Origin: Chrysemys picta bellii
Taxonomy: Eukaryota; Chordata; Testudines; Emydidae
Length of the DNA stretch: 64,000 nt
Assembly: GCF_011386835.1 (NCBI RefSeq)
Contig: NC_088800.1
Coordinates: 86,791,481 to 86,855,480, forward strand
Direction of reading: 5' to 3'
The notes beneath the pieces were generated by a model. That model was not told where the DNA came from and did no database searches. It was given only the letters and a program-made list of their open reading frames with translations. The translations under genes were made by a program, and so were the position numbers. This document shows, piece by piece, positions 24,195-35,612 of this stretch. Positions within the stretch are counted from its first letter, which is position 1; every line of letters starts with the position of its first letter.

Positions 24195-24765
24195 AATGGC
24201 TCTCAGCACAGGTGCCGGCTTCTTCTGGGTCCCAGGGGTGCTCAACACCCCTGCTCCGCCCATGGCCCCACCTGCCTCCTTTCCCTAAGCTCCCACCTCT
24301 GCCTCGCCTCTTCCCACTCCCTCTTCTCCCCAGGTCCTGCCCTCACTCCTTCCCCAAGACCCTGCCCTGCCTCTTCCCACCCCACCTCTGCCTCGCCTCT
24401 TCCCACTCCCGCTCCTCCCCAGGTCCTGCCCTCACTCCTTCCCCAAGACCCTGCCCTGCCTCTTCCCACCCCACCCCACCCCTTCCTCACCTCTTCCCAC
24501 CTTCTTCTGCCCCCTCCTCTGAGCGTGCCCCATTCCCACTCCTCAGCCTCCCTCCCAGCACCTCCTGCATGCTGTGGAACAGCTGATTGTGGTGGGTAGG
24601 AGGCGCTGGGAGGGAGGGAGAGGAATTGATCAGCAGGGCTGCTGGTGGATGGGAGGCACTTGGGGGGAAGGGAGGGAGCTGGCTGCCGGTGGGTGCTAAG
24701 CACCCACTCATTTTTTTCAGTGGGTGCTCCAGCCCTGTACACATTGTTCCAGCACCCCTGCTGCC
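24195..24765. mobile_element. C/T-rich dispersed element with tandem core
   Basis: It begins near ACAGGTGCCGGCTTC and CAGGGGTGCTC and finishes with GTGGGTGCTCCAGCCC, inverted-repeat-like ends around a pyrimidine-rich core. The right side carries GGGTGCTAAGCACCCAC, a perfect palindrome. I recognise the layout as a dispersed reptile repeat, but its class is uncertain and no target duplication was found. Confidence 0.5.
24296..24473. repeat. Two tandem 89-bp pyrimidine-rich units
   Basis: The unit starting CCTCTGCCTCGCCTC at 24296 is repeated from 24385 with only a few differences. The sequence then degenerates. It lies inside the C/T-rich element. Confidence 0.85.
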
Positions 24766-26579
24766 AAGTATCCTTATTACTTGTCCTACATAACACACCT
24801 TTAACTCGCCTTTGTTTGCCTGATAGAGCTAGGGTCTATCAATAAAATGAGCACAATTTCTGTTTTACAAATGACCGATGAATATAAAGAAAGTGGTGCC
24901 CATCTGTATGCATTCAGTTTAGTGCAAGTTCCCATGGTGAGCAGCCTTTCCTGCCAGACAAGTGGGGAACTGGACAGGACAATGCATTCTGCAGTCAAAT
25001 GATCATTTTCAAAGTCTTGTGCTGATGGCAGCCATCTTGCTGAAAAGTGACATCATTTATGAGCATCTTCAAGAGTCATGGACCGCTTTCCTCTTGCTGT
25101 CTTTGTTTACTGGCAAAGGAAAAGGCCTTTGGAGATATGAAGAGGCAACTCAGATTTACAACGGATCTCTCTCTTTCTCACTCTCCCTCCCTACCAACCA
25201 ACCAACAGCCAGGGGGACAGCTAATAAGATTTACAATAACTAGACAGCACTAACGCAGCCATGCCCTTTAAGTGAACACTTACAGAGTTTTTGCCATCTT
25301 AATACTTATCTTGAAAAACTCTGTATCTTTGGAATGTTGAAAGTATTTCACAAATATAACGAAATAAACTTTTGAAGTAAAACTTTGCAGATTTGGCCAG
25401 CACTAACGATGACAACCAGAGAAGAGTAAAATAAGAAGAAATGGCTTTCATCCTTGTCAGAGAGACACCATTCTTCTTCATTGCTACCTAAGCTTCTCTG
25501 CATGGTCCTGTGAGTTACAAAGAACGGGGAAGATATGGTGGGCCTAGTGTCCCTTGCTGTAGCATGAAGACTAAGGACTATAGTAGCTTTTGTCTTAACT
25601 AGTGTCACTGTAGATGCATGTATAGATGTGCTGCAGAACTAATAGACTTGCACAGCAAAGAAATTCCATAGGCATAGTGCCGGAAGACCAGGCAGATCAT
25701 TTGTTATTGGTGTGATTTTTCAACCGCTTTTCACAGTACTACTACACAACCAACAGACAGCACTGGAAAATAGTTTTGCACATTAATTAAAAGTCGTTTT
25801 AGTACAAAAATAACCAGCTTGCTGTTACATCATCTTTCTCTAAATACTCATGGCTCAAATCATGTCCTTAGTTACAGGTACCTAGGGTTGCACTGGTGTA
25901 ACTGAGGACAAAGTTAGTAGTATGTGCTCTTTGAGGAATAGGTATTTGAAAATCTCCCATAGCCAGCACTTTATTTGTTCCTTCCTGTTCTATGAAAAGT
26001 GAAGTCAGACACTTTTTGTGACTGGTGAATTTTTCAGCATGAGGAAGAATTTGAAGGATCACTGATTGTGGCTGTCCGAATGACAGGAACACACTGTACT
26101 ATTTGCATTAGTTATGTAAGCTTTGTTAAGAAGGTCTTTATTTTTGAGCAAGATATCATAGCATTGTTGCATATGAAAGATGGCATGATTCATTATGATT
26201 CAGTGACCTGTAGCTTAATCAGGCTTTGGCTGTGATGTTTGAAAAACCAAGGTGAGGCCACTGGTATATCTTCTGGGATGAAAACAGCTTCCAGTGAAAC
26301 CACAATGTTTTTTGAGTATTCTCTGAAGGGAACGTGTGAGGGGAGACATCTACTTTGGGAGAAAAAAAAGGGACACCAGAAACGTCAGTGTGTGGCAGCA
26401 CAACCATGTGGAGCTGGCAACTCTACTTCCCGGGGCTTGGGGAAACTTTCTAGAGTTTAATTTTGGGTGGGTTCCCACTCCTTGAGTTTTGTTCTGAGTC
26501 TGTTCAAATACCAAGTTCAAAGCAATACTCAACTAGGGAAGGAAGGATGGACACTTCAGCGCATCTCAGTGGATTTGTG

Positions 26580-26740
26580 TTCAGTCTCTGACTCTGGCAC
26601 AGACTGAATGGGTGACTTCTCCCGAGGGACTTTTTCTCTCTGTGACTCATTTCCCCATCTGTAAAATGGGGGAAATAATACTTCCCTACCTCTCAGAGCT
26701 GTTGGGAAAATACAGCTGTGTATACTGGGCAGGTGCCCTG
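26580..26740 (+). mobile_element. MIR-like SINE
   Basis: It reads TCTGACTCTGGCACAGAC, TGACTCATTTCCCCATCTG, TAAAATGGGGGAAATAATAC and CTACCTCTCAGAGC, the canonical MIR middle section. Confidence 0.8.
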
Positions 26741-27367
26741 AGACTTTGTTGATGGGGCCATGTAAAACCATCTATTTTGCCTTTTTTTCAAAAATAATAA
26801 ATTCATGATGTTTGATCAAAATTCAGCCCGGGTTTATTTGAATGGTCCAGGAACACTGATGACCTTTTAGATGATCCTGTGCCAAATTTTGTTTTTTGTC
26901 ACAAAACCTTTGCACAGCTCAGTGTAGCAGCCTGAGCCACTAAATCGGAAACTGACGAACACAAAGGATACCGTCTTGTTCCCTTTTTAAGTTAATTTGC
27001 CATTACTAGGAGCAGGAGCAGGGACACTAAAAAACAAAACAAAGCCCAAGGTGCCTCACCACTACTGTGAAACCTGTCCAGTACACCAAGACTTGGGGTA
27101 ATGCCCACAACACATTGTCATGCCAGTAATGGTATTGAAATAGGAGTAGTAGGAAGCATTGAGAATTGTGAAATTCAGGGCTATGTGTATCAATAGAATG
27201 AGTTATTGGACAGGTATGGAAATTGCTACACAGTCAAACATAAAATGACAATAATAGTTTATCTGAACTCTTTAAGGGCAACAAAACCAACCAAACAAAA
27301 CTTGGTATGTTTGACCTAAAGCCCAGAAACTTATTTTGCTAGTACATGTAATTATATATCTGTATTG

Positions 27368-27575
27368 CAGTGTTTTTGTAGCCATGTTGGCCCAGGAGAT
27401 GAGAGAGATAAGGTGGCGGAGGTAATGTCTTTTATTGCACCAACTTCTGTCGGTGGAAAGGACAGGTTTTCGAGCTACACCTCAAGAAGAGCTCTGTGTA
27501 GCCCGAAAGCTTGTCTCTCTCACCGGCAGAAGTTGGTCCAATAAAAGATATTCCCTCCCCCACCTTGTCTCTCAT
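27368..27575. mobile_element. Family B palindromic dispersed element
   Basis: The left arm carries GTAGCCATGTTGGCCC, GGAGGTAATGTCTTTTATTG and CACCAACTTCTGTCGG. The right arm carries AGCTTGTCTCTCTCACC, GAAGTTGGTCCAATAAAAG and CCCACCTTGTCTCTC. The two arms are inverted copies joined at GAGCTACACCTC/GAGCTCTGTGTAGC. It is non-coding and shares the head GTAGCC-TGTTG-TC with family A. Confidence 0.7.
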
Positions 27576-27807
27576 TTATATATATATATATTACAAAAAT
27601 CCAAAATGGGGTTTCCCTCTCCATTTTGGTTTATTTCTTGAAGAAGTGCCCTTCACTGTTTTCAAAGTCTTTGTTGTTTGTGGCATGCAATGCACCCCTG
27701 GTGATTTTGGCTACTATCTAATATCCTCTTGAACATCCTATGCTATGGATATTAGGTGTTTTAAATGCTCTTTGTTATGTAATGTCATAAGTCCTTGAGA
27801 AGCAGAT

Positions 27808-27892
27808 TTGGCCCCGATCCAGCAAAGCAATTAAACATTTGCTTAGTGTTAAGCAAATGCCTACGTGTTTGCAGGATCAGGGCCTTAGTGCT
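27808..27892. repeat. Imperfect palindrome (GATCCAGCAAAG / GGATCAGGGCC fold-back)
   Basis: GGCCCCGATCCAGCAAAGC on the left is the inverted counterpart of GTGTTTGCAGGATCAGGGCC on the right, and TTTGCTTAGTGTTAAGCAAA forms the loop stem. Related single arms occur near 4340-4370 and 18485-18550 (TTTTGCTGGATCAGGGCC). Confidence 0.65.
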
Positions 27893-28294
27893 GGGTCTGG
27901 TTCTCAGAATGATGTGGCACATGTTACTGAAGGCTGGTAAATGAAAGCTTCACAAGAAGTTTCCTTATAGATTTTTCTTGTAAAGTGAGGGGTCCGGGTG
28001 TAACTGATTTGGAAATGCTGACAGAGAGGGAGTTTGCATTCTGTTTTGTATTTATCTGGTGTAGTTTCATTATTGCATAACAAAAGAATGGTGTGTTTCC
28101 TTTGTCATGAGCCGGGCTGGTCTAGTTGTCCTAGAAGATGCTGTGCAAACACACATGAAGTCACAATCCCTCCTCTGAAAAACCTTACAACCTAAAAAGG
28201 GTGCTTGCCAGCCCAGTGTGCTGACCAAGTTATATTTTATATTCACTCTAATTAAATCAAACTCTGCAATTTCATCAGGAAAAGGTATTCTTCA

Positions 28295-28618
28295 CTTCTC
28301 ATTCATAAGAACATGTAAGAACATAAGTGATCTCTCTCCTGCCATCCATCACCATCCTCTGACAAGCAGAGGCTAGGGACACCATTCCTTACCCATCCTG
28401 GCTAATAGCCATTAATGGATTAACCTCCATGAATTTATCCAGTTCTCTCTTAAATGCTGTTATAGTCCTAGCCTTCACAACCTCCTCAGGCAAGGAGTTC
28501 CACAAGTTGACTGTGCGCTGTGTGAAGAAGAACTTCTTTTTATTTGTTTTAAACCTGCTGCCCATTAATTTCATTTGGTGGCCCCTAGTTCTTATATTAT
28601 TATAGTTCTTATATTATT
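28295..28618 (-). mobile_element. CR1 LINE 3' end, minus strand
   Basis: On the minus strand it encodes KKFFFTQRTVNLWNSLPEEVVKA-type sequence (about 28560-28450), the conserved end of the CR1 ORF, followed by the 3' UTR with TAGCCAGGATGGGTAAGG. It is related to the copy at 39891. Confidence 0.9.
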
Positions 28619-28829
28619 CCAAAATCTTGTATGTAGTATGGCTGTGTGCTGTAAAACAGCTGATTCATTCCACCTCAGAAGTAGCTGCATTTCAGTGGTG
28701 GACGAAATGATCACTGTGTATAGTTTCTATACCAGCTTAAGTTTATAAAATACCACAAGATCCCTTGTCATGAAAGATGCTAGTTAAATATGATATTATC
28801 ATTACACATAATAGTTCTTCTATTGTATT

Positions 28830-29070
28830 TTACACCCAAAGGGACTCGGTGCTTTACAGCATTAATTTATTAAGCTTTGTGTTACCTCATTTGAGGTAGA
28901 GACGTATTGATTTCAATGGGAGCAGGATTTTGCTTATTATATCTGTTATACCGATGGATAATTTGAGGGAGAGAGAGATGAAGTGATGTGCTCTCGGTCA
29001 CAATGAATTTGTGGCAGAAGCCCATGAATCCAGACTGTCTCTCCTGCTAAAACCTGTGTCTCCTGCATAA
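28830..29070 (-). mobile_element. MIR-like SINE, minus strand
   Basis: It reads CTCGGTGCTTTACAGC, ATGGATAATTTGAGGG, AGTGATGTGCTCTCGGTC and GACTGTCTCTCCTGC on the plus strand, the reverse-oriented MIR pattern. Confidence 0.65.
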
Positions 29071-31005
29071 GCCATGGTGTTTCCTTGTTTTTATATATTA
29101 ATTTATTTTGGTAAGTGACAAAAGTTCTCTTGATGCACAGGTGACATTCATGCTAACCTGCCTGTCAAGGGAAACCCTGCTGCTGCAGGGTAGCTCCTGG
29201 AAACCTTTCTCCAGGTCTCTGACAATTCTTCTCTGAAGGGTGGCGAGTCTCACACGGGAACTAACTGCACCATGGAGGGGGAAACTCTTTGCAGTTTTTC
29301 CTCCTCTCTTCCAAAGTAGCTCACAATAAACAAACATTTCACAGTCCAAGTTGCCTGGAGCTCAGGGCTGCCCCCAGTGGGACGTTGAGGCAAATAGTGT
29401 AACAAGGTTTTTAAAAGGGCTGGGAGTAGACAATATTATGGGCATTGATAACATTCACAAGGATAGAAGCTAGAAGTCAGTGAGCCCAATCCCCTCCCCA
29501 GGCTGTACATTATGTGCCACAAATCAATATCAAAACTCCCAGTGCTTTCTCCCGGAGCAGGACTGGGCCCACCGTTATACAAGTAACACGCGCTTCAGAG
29601 TGTAAACGCATCACCTGCTGGAGGAGCGAGTCCCTCCCAATGTGTACAGTTTGGCTAAGGAGCATTATGATTTATTTGTTTTACTGGGTATTTTTCTTCC
29701 TCTGAATCATCAGGCATAGGCCACTAGCAGAGGGCCAAGAGACTATTGGTCTCATACATTACTGAGCCTACCAGTCCCTCACAGGGCGGTTTTCACTTGT
29801 ATGATATTTTATCACTTTAATTGAGTTCTTAAGACAAATGGGTGGAAGGTGCCCAGAGAGTATTCTTTCTTAGGCAGTGAGCTCTGTGCCACAAGTGGGT
29901 GGGGCGGTGGTATTTAGCACTTTGCACATTGGGACCACTACCTGCCTAGGAATAAATACTGTAACAAGAAGAAAGTGAGGATCTCACCAGCACAATTAGA
30001 TGGGTCACAAAAATGTTAACGGGGGAACTAGCTATTGGCTTCAGGAGTCTATATGGATGTCAGGAGATAGTAAGTTTTGCACATTCTTTCACTTTTAGCT
30101 AGACATTTCCCTGGGCCATGCGGCCTGAGAGGTCCCCTAATGCTAGCAGCTGTCACCTGAGTGCTGGGTTGATGCTTTTTAAATCATTCGGTTATTAGAA
30201 TTATAGAGGCTGTGCTTAGAGCTCAGTAGATACAAAAAGGATTTTCATTCCACGTAATAACACCTTATTACTATCTATAGTAGTAAAGTATGCTTAATTA
30301 GAGGTTTGGTTTTATAGCAGTCTGAAAAGGTTTCCGATTTCTTTCAGAAGAAAATGTTATGAATTCACAGTCCTTTTCAGAGCAATCAGCATGGTTCTCC
30401 GTTCTTCCTAGGAATTCAGAGGCTCCCAACATGTCCATAAGAACAGATTATGGAAGGGAACATTCATCACAAAATCCTCCAAAACTGGACTAAATGTTCC
30501 AACAAATATAAAGGAGACAGCCACATGCTAAAATGAAGAAACTACTTCTCCAACATTTTGATAGACAGCTCTAGCTATCGAAAGAGAGAAAACAAAGCTT
30601 GGGCTACTGATTTCCTTACTCTGGGGCCTATTTCAAATTTGACTTTCCAGAGGCTCAAAACATTTAATAGCAGTAAATGGAATAAACCATCACTAACGTA
30701 AGCAGTTCACAAGAAACTGACACAGCAGAGTTGGTCATGGTTATTCCATGAAACAAGTTAAAAATATCAAAAGCACCAAGTGACTTAGAGCTGAAGTTCT
30801 ATTTTAAGTCAAGTGTATCTATACAGAGATTACATTATCATACTATTCTATGAATAATTAAGTTGCACTGGAACTAAAAGGCAATTACAATCACTAAGAA
30901 AAAAATGCCCATGTTGCAATAATGTGAAAGCCACTGGGGATATCCAGAAGGGAATAAGGTCACAAGGCAGCAGCTGCATTTACCAGCTTAAGCAAGATTT
31001 GGCCA

Positions 31006-31440
31006 TTGAAAATCTACAACTTAAAGGTTCCTAGTTTGATCTTTAACTCAACAGTTATTGCCATATTAACATATGGATGTGAAAGATGGAAGTCCACCAA
31101 AGGTATAGGTAGAAGTCTAAATGCCTTCAAAAGTAATTGCCTTAGAAATATTCTAGTTATTAAACTGAATTACTTTACGACAAATACCACAGTTTGTTAG
31201 AGTTCAATAATGTTATCCAAAAGAAAAGATTAAAATATTTGAGACGTATGAAGAATGAAGCAAGTGTGTCTTCCATGGCAAGTGCGCCACTGGGCAGCTG
31301 GAGAAACGCAAAAGGAGCCATCCCCTCCTTCGAGCAGTACTCAGAGAGGGAAAACTTATAGGACTTAACAACATAGAGGATATGCAAAGAGCAGCCCTGG
31401 ATAGACCAGAAGGATGGAGCCTTTTCCATGCCCTAAGCAA
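31006..31440 (+). mobile_element. Non-CR1 LINE tail (RT C-terminal region)
   Basis: It decodes to IFNSTVIAILTYGCERWKS, LNAFKSNCLRNIL and, after a stop at 31198, RLKYLRRMKNEASVSSMA, SWRNAKGA and ALDRPEGWSLFHAL. The YG-E-W, CLR-IL, RL---RRM and D--W---- spacing is that of the C-terminal tail of RTE/Jockey-type LINEs. Interrupted by stops; exact clade uncertain. Confidence 0.65.
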
Positions 31441-32059
31441 TGTCTGAGGGCGTGGGAATTACTCAGATTCAGAGGATAAGAAAAGGATTCCCCTTTGGGT
31501 TTATCAGAGCAGTGAAATGGAAAGTGAAAATGCGACTCCCTTGTTAAAATGTGAGTTACACACTCCCAGGGATATCGGGGACAGTGCAGCCAGCACACAG
31601 TGCCTAAGGATTCTATGTTATCTGATGATGGATATATTTTCCTTCCTTGCTGTTTTTCCACATGGAGGCAGAGGAGGAATGAAGGACAAAGTGCAGCCTA
31701 CCAGCCATGATATCCTTCTGCCAGGGAGTGGGCAGCTGGTTTCCATATCAGCCATAATGACCACCCCACTATTACTTTTGTTCTCCCATAAGGAGGTGAG
31801 GAACATGTGTGCTTACACTCCTTGAAGGAGAGAGTGAGAAACTCCCTCACTAGGTCTGAATTTAGATGTCGCTGCTGTTACTGTTCCCACATACAAATCT
31901 GACTCTGAAGGGTTAATGGGAATTGGTCATGCAAGTCCCTCTAGGCCAATGGAAGAATTTTTGTGGTGACCTAGCTACTGCCTCTCAGAGAGCTGGATTT
32001 ACTACACTGATGGAATAACCTCTTTTATAGCTGTAATATGTCTACACTAGTTCAGTGAT

Positions 32060-32275
32060 ACAGCAGCGTGATCTGCAGCAAGACCTTGGGCAAATCACTT
32101 CTTTTCTCTAGACCTCTGTTTCCCTCTCATTCTTTCTCTATTTTGTCTATTTAGACTATAAGGTCTTTGGGGAAGGGACTTTTTCTTGTTACATATATGT
32201 ACAGAACCTAATAGAATGGGGCCTTGTCTTGTTGCGGCCTCTAGGAGAGTTTGTATTATAAATAATAATAATGGC
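32060..32275 (+). mobile_element. MIR-like SINE
   Basis: It reads GACCTTGGGCAAATCAC, TAGACCTCTGTTTCCC, then TATAAGGTCTTTGGGG and GGCCTCTAGGAGAG, with an AATAATAATAA end. A CORE-SINE head is joined to an L3/MIR-type 3' end. Confidence 0.65.
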
Positions 32276-32369
32276 TGATTTTATTTATTTTAGTTTGAAA
32301 ATATCTTTAAAATGACTCAGAACCATCTAGTTGTGCACACTGTAACCCTACGGTCTCAGTATGGTGACC

Positions 32370-32525
32370 TTCATTTCCCTTCCTATTTGTCACATCCACT
32401 TGTTACATCTTGTTTCAAATGATCTGTAAGCTCCTCAGGACAGTGTTCTGTGTTTGTGCAGCACCTAACTCAAAGGAGCCCTGATCCTGGGGCCCCTGGG
32501 CATTACTGTCAGACAAATAATAAGA
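32370..32525 (+). mobile_element. Ancient SINE/LINE 3' end (L3/MIR type)
   Basis: It reads TGTAAGCTCCTCAGGAC, GTGTTTGTGCAGCACC and TGGGGCCCCTGGGC, finishing with an AATAATAAG tail. It is the same 3' end type as the neighbour ending at 32275, so two such ends lie in tandem. Confidence 0.6.
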
Positions 32526-34194
32526 ACAGTCATAATAGAGGGTCTGATCCTCATTTCCTTTACACTGCGAAGTCAGGGAATAAAGAACATTTCTGTGACC
32601 TTTAAGGACCGGAGTAAAGGGACATTAGTGTAAACGAGAATCTGGTGCAGAAAATATTGATAATTTGGTTCGTTCCATGTTTTTACTGCAATGGGAAAAG
32701 TATTTTTGTTATCATGACAGCTGATCTCTCCACTCCAGCTTTGCATTCTCTACTTGTCGAGATGGTGGCTTCCTGTTATTCGTTACTTGTTTTAATTAGC
32801 TTGTTTAAGAAACATTTATTTTTTCCTGGTTGTTTCTCCTATGCAGTTCAGAGTGGTGCATAGAATTTCATTGATATGACCCTTGAGTTTTCCTTTATAC
32901 ATGAGGCTGCAGAATGGGAATAACAGCATCCAGAACGTCAACTCCACAAAGATTCTTAGGGCCCAGATAAACATGCACTGCACAGCTAAGAAGCAGAGGA
33001 AACTCACTAATTTACCCTCCCCTCTCTCTCACTGGATGTGGTTTGCAAGCCGGGCTCCCCCTGGGGGAGTGTGTGAGACAGGAGAGTCTGAGCGAAAAGA
33101 ACTGGCAGAGAATTCCAGTCAAATACAGGTGGTGATCAGGGATCCTAGAAATCCATTTGCCACAGAAAAACACACAAAAATACTGAATTTGCCTTTTTAC
33201 AGAGAATCTTTAGTTTTTGTATTCTGTGAAAAAATAAACATATATTAACTACATTTTATAGAAAGTACCAGTGTCACTTATTCAATGTGCGCAACCTCCC
33301 CTTCTTGTCGTTGAGTTTTGAATGTGCTGACTGCCCGAGCCCCAGCCACCAGAGCGGCTGGTGGTTCGCTTAATACGGAGAGCTTGGATAAATGGGGTTC
33401 TACTTTACATAGCTAAACATATTCCAGTAAACTGCTTCCAGCGTATAGAGGTTACTCAATGGTGTATAGGGGTTCGTGTTTTAATGCATCTCAAATTTCA
33501 CTTCAGCCTCCAGGACTAACTCAACAAGTCAGTAATGTTAATAGAAAAGTAATTTTTGCTTTATTTTTTGTGCATTTAACGTGCCCCCCCCCAATTTTCT
33601 GAAAATATAGAATACAGACATAAGTATTAGGGAAATCTAAACAAATTGCAATTCTGTTAATTGGATTTTATTATAATGATTGATGGCACTGGTAGGCTTT
33701 GAACTTGCTTAAACATTGTAAATATATCAATAAAACATTGTGTTCAACTGATACTTATATATATTGTGGATAGGGAAACTAAAGTTCAATGTTTCATTTT
33801 AATTGTGGAAAACATGGATTTTTATGTTCTTTTCATTGGAGAATTTTGGGTTTTTACCACTGAAAACTAAGATCCCCGGTGATGATTTAAAAAGAGGAGG
33901 AGAACAGTGTAATGTTAGTCCAGACCCTACAATTAAGTATGTTCTCTTTTTGCTCTTTCAAATTACATCACAACCATGCTCACAGGCAGGAGGGACTCAT
34001 GAGACTTCAGTTCCAACTCCTGGGGATCTCTGAGACCTGATCGTGTTGCAAGCTAAAGGGAAGAATCGCGTTAAGTACATTAAGTTATTTTGCAATAAAG
34101 TTGTAGCCTTGCATTCCAAGGCTCATGCCAACCTGTGTGTCAGTCAAGGCTCTGCCCAGGCATTCAGGCTGGTTGGCGAGTGAGCTCAGGAATG

Positions 34195-34345
34195 GGAATT
34201 AGAAACTCCTAAATTCCAATCCCAGCCCTGACATGGCCTCCTCCTGTGGCTCTGGGCAAGTCCCTTTACCTTGCTTCCTCAATGACCTCACCTTTATAAT
34301 GGGAACAATGCTTTCTTACCTCACCTGGGTGTCATAGGGTTTGAT
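34195..34345 (+). mobile_element. MIR-like SINE
   Basis: It reads CCAATCCCAGCCCTGAC, GCTCTGGGCAAGTCCC, CTTTATAATGGGAACAATGC and TTACCTCACCTGGGTG. Diverged copy. Confidence 0.75.
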
Positions 34346-34780
34346 TAATGTGTGTTGCGCCCTACCTATGCACTCCACATTATTACTACATACTATCTAC
34401 CTGTCCCAGCCGGTCTGTTTTCCTAGTTATTCCAGGAGGGTCAGTTCAGGGTGTGGCTGCGGGGAGTGGCTCAGCACTGGGTTTCCTTTTGATGGGGTTC
34501 GAAGGCATTTTGTGGCTGTTGTCTACTTTGATATTTGTAAACTCAGGGCTGTGGATGAGTGGATTAGCTAAATGTAAAGAAATAAAAGAAAGGCCCCAGT
34601 TTACTGCAGTGTAAAGAAGAGATGTCAGAATTCCATGTACAGAATTCTGGGGACAGATGAGGTCTCAGGATCCTGTCTACAGAACTGATAGCAGCATACG
34701 AGAGAAAGAGGATATTAGTCCCTGTGCTTCCATTTTTTAAAATCTTTCATGAACTGTGCACTAGATTTCCCTCCACTATA

Positions 34781-34862
34781 GACCCTGGGTCTGATTTCTC
34801 AAGGTGCTCCCATTATTTTAACTGGAATCGTGGATGCCGGGCACCTCTGAAAATCAGGTCCC
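34781..34862. repeat. Imperfect palindrome (MITE-like hairpin)
   Basis: GGTCTGATTTCTCAAGGTGC on the left is inverted on the right as GCACCTCTGAAAATCAGG, with AATCGTGGATGCCGG near the middle. It is a typical short fold-back dispersed sequence of sauropsid genomes. Confidence 0.6.
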
Positions 34863-35443
34863 ACGTTACAGTGATCTCATTTGTGGCTTCTTCTTACTCA
34901 CATGGGAGGAGCTTTCACAGCTGGTAAATAAGAAAGCCATGACTGTTGAAAGGGCAGGGTATAAGCTTTGGTAATAGGAAGGCTGCCAGGGGGATTCTCA
35001 GCCTGGGAAAAGAATGGCACAAGCTTGATATTAAAACAGGATATTTTCAGTGGGACAGACTGTGATTGGCAGCCAGTTTTCACAGAGGTTAAGAACTGTA
35101 TTGGAATTGTAACCTGCTTCCTCAATGGTTGTTCAGGCTTTGGACTGTCATAGGTCCCTAACACAGCCTCTGCAAACTGAGTTCTCCTACGTAGGCAGGT
35201 GCTACTCACACAAAGGTTGGACACAAAGCTACAGTAGGAGGGGGATACATGAGAAAGAAATTTCTTCAAAGCTCAGCGACAATGAAAGATTCTCCGCCAG
35301 AAAGTGAGGAAGAAAAATTGAGCAAAACTCTGGGAGAAGTTAAACCAATGACAAAAATAGCTTCAACTACAATGTAGCAACCTACCACATGCACATGAAA
35401 TGCTCATAAATACCAAATAGCTACATGGCTTACTAGCACTCAC

Positions 35444-35612
35444 TCCTGGAATGGGTTCCCTAGGGAGGTGGTGGAATCTCTATCCTTAGAGATTTTTAAG
35501 GTCAGGCTTGACAAAGCCCTGGCTGGGATGATTTCATTGGGATTGGTCCTGCCTTGAGCAGGGGGTGGGACTAGATGAGGTCCTTCCAACCCTGATATCC
35601 TATGATTCTATG
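35444..35612 (+). mobile_element. CR1 LINE 3' end
   Basis: It reads TGGAATGGGTTCCCTAGGG, GTGGTGGAATCTCTATCC, GATTGGTCCTGCCTTGAGC and GGGACTAGATGAGGTCC, ending in two copies of TCCTATGATTCTATGA-type octamers. This is the C-terminal coding end plus 3' UTR of CR1, 5'-truncated as usual. Confidence 0.92.

Larger units (their letters stand above)
16115..28290. other. Intergenic DNA with scattered repeats
   Basis: Apart from the entries listed (family A pieces at 17822 and 20238, fold-back at 18397, MIR at 23370 and 26580, C/T-rich element at 24195, family B at 27368), I see no exon. Frames at 22334-22537 and 22555-22767 on the minus strand are next to each other and free of known repeats, but are too short to call. 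Confidence 0.55.
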
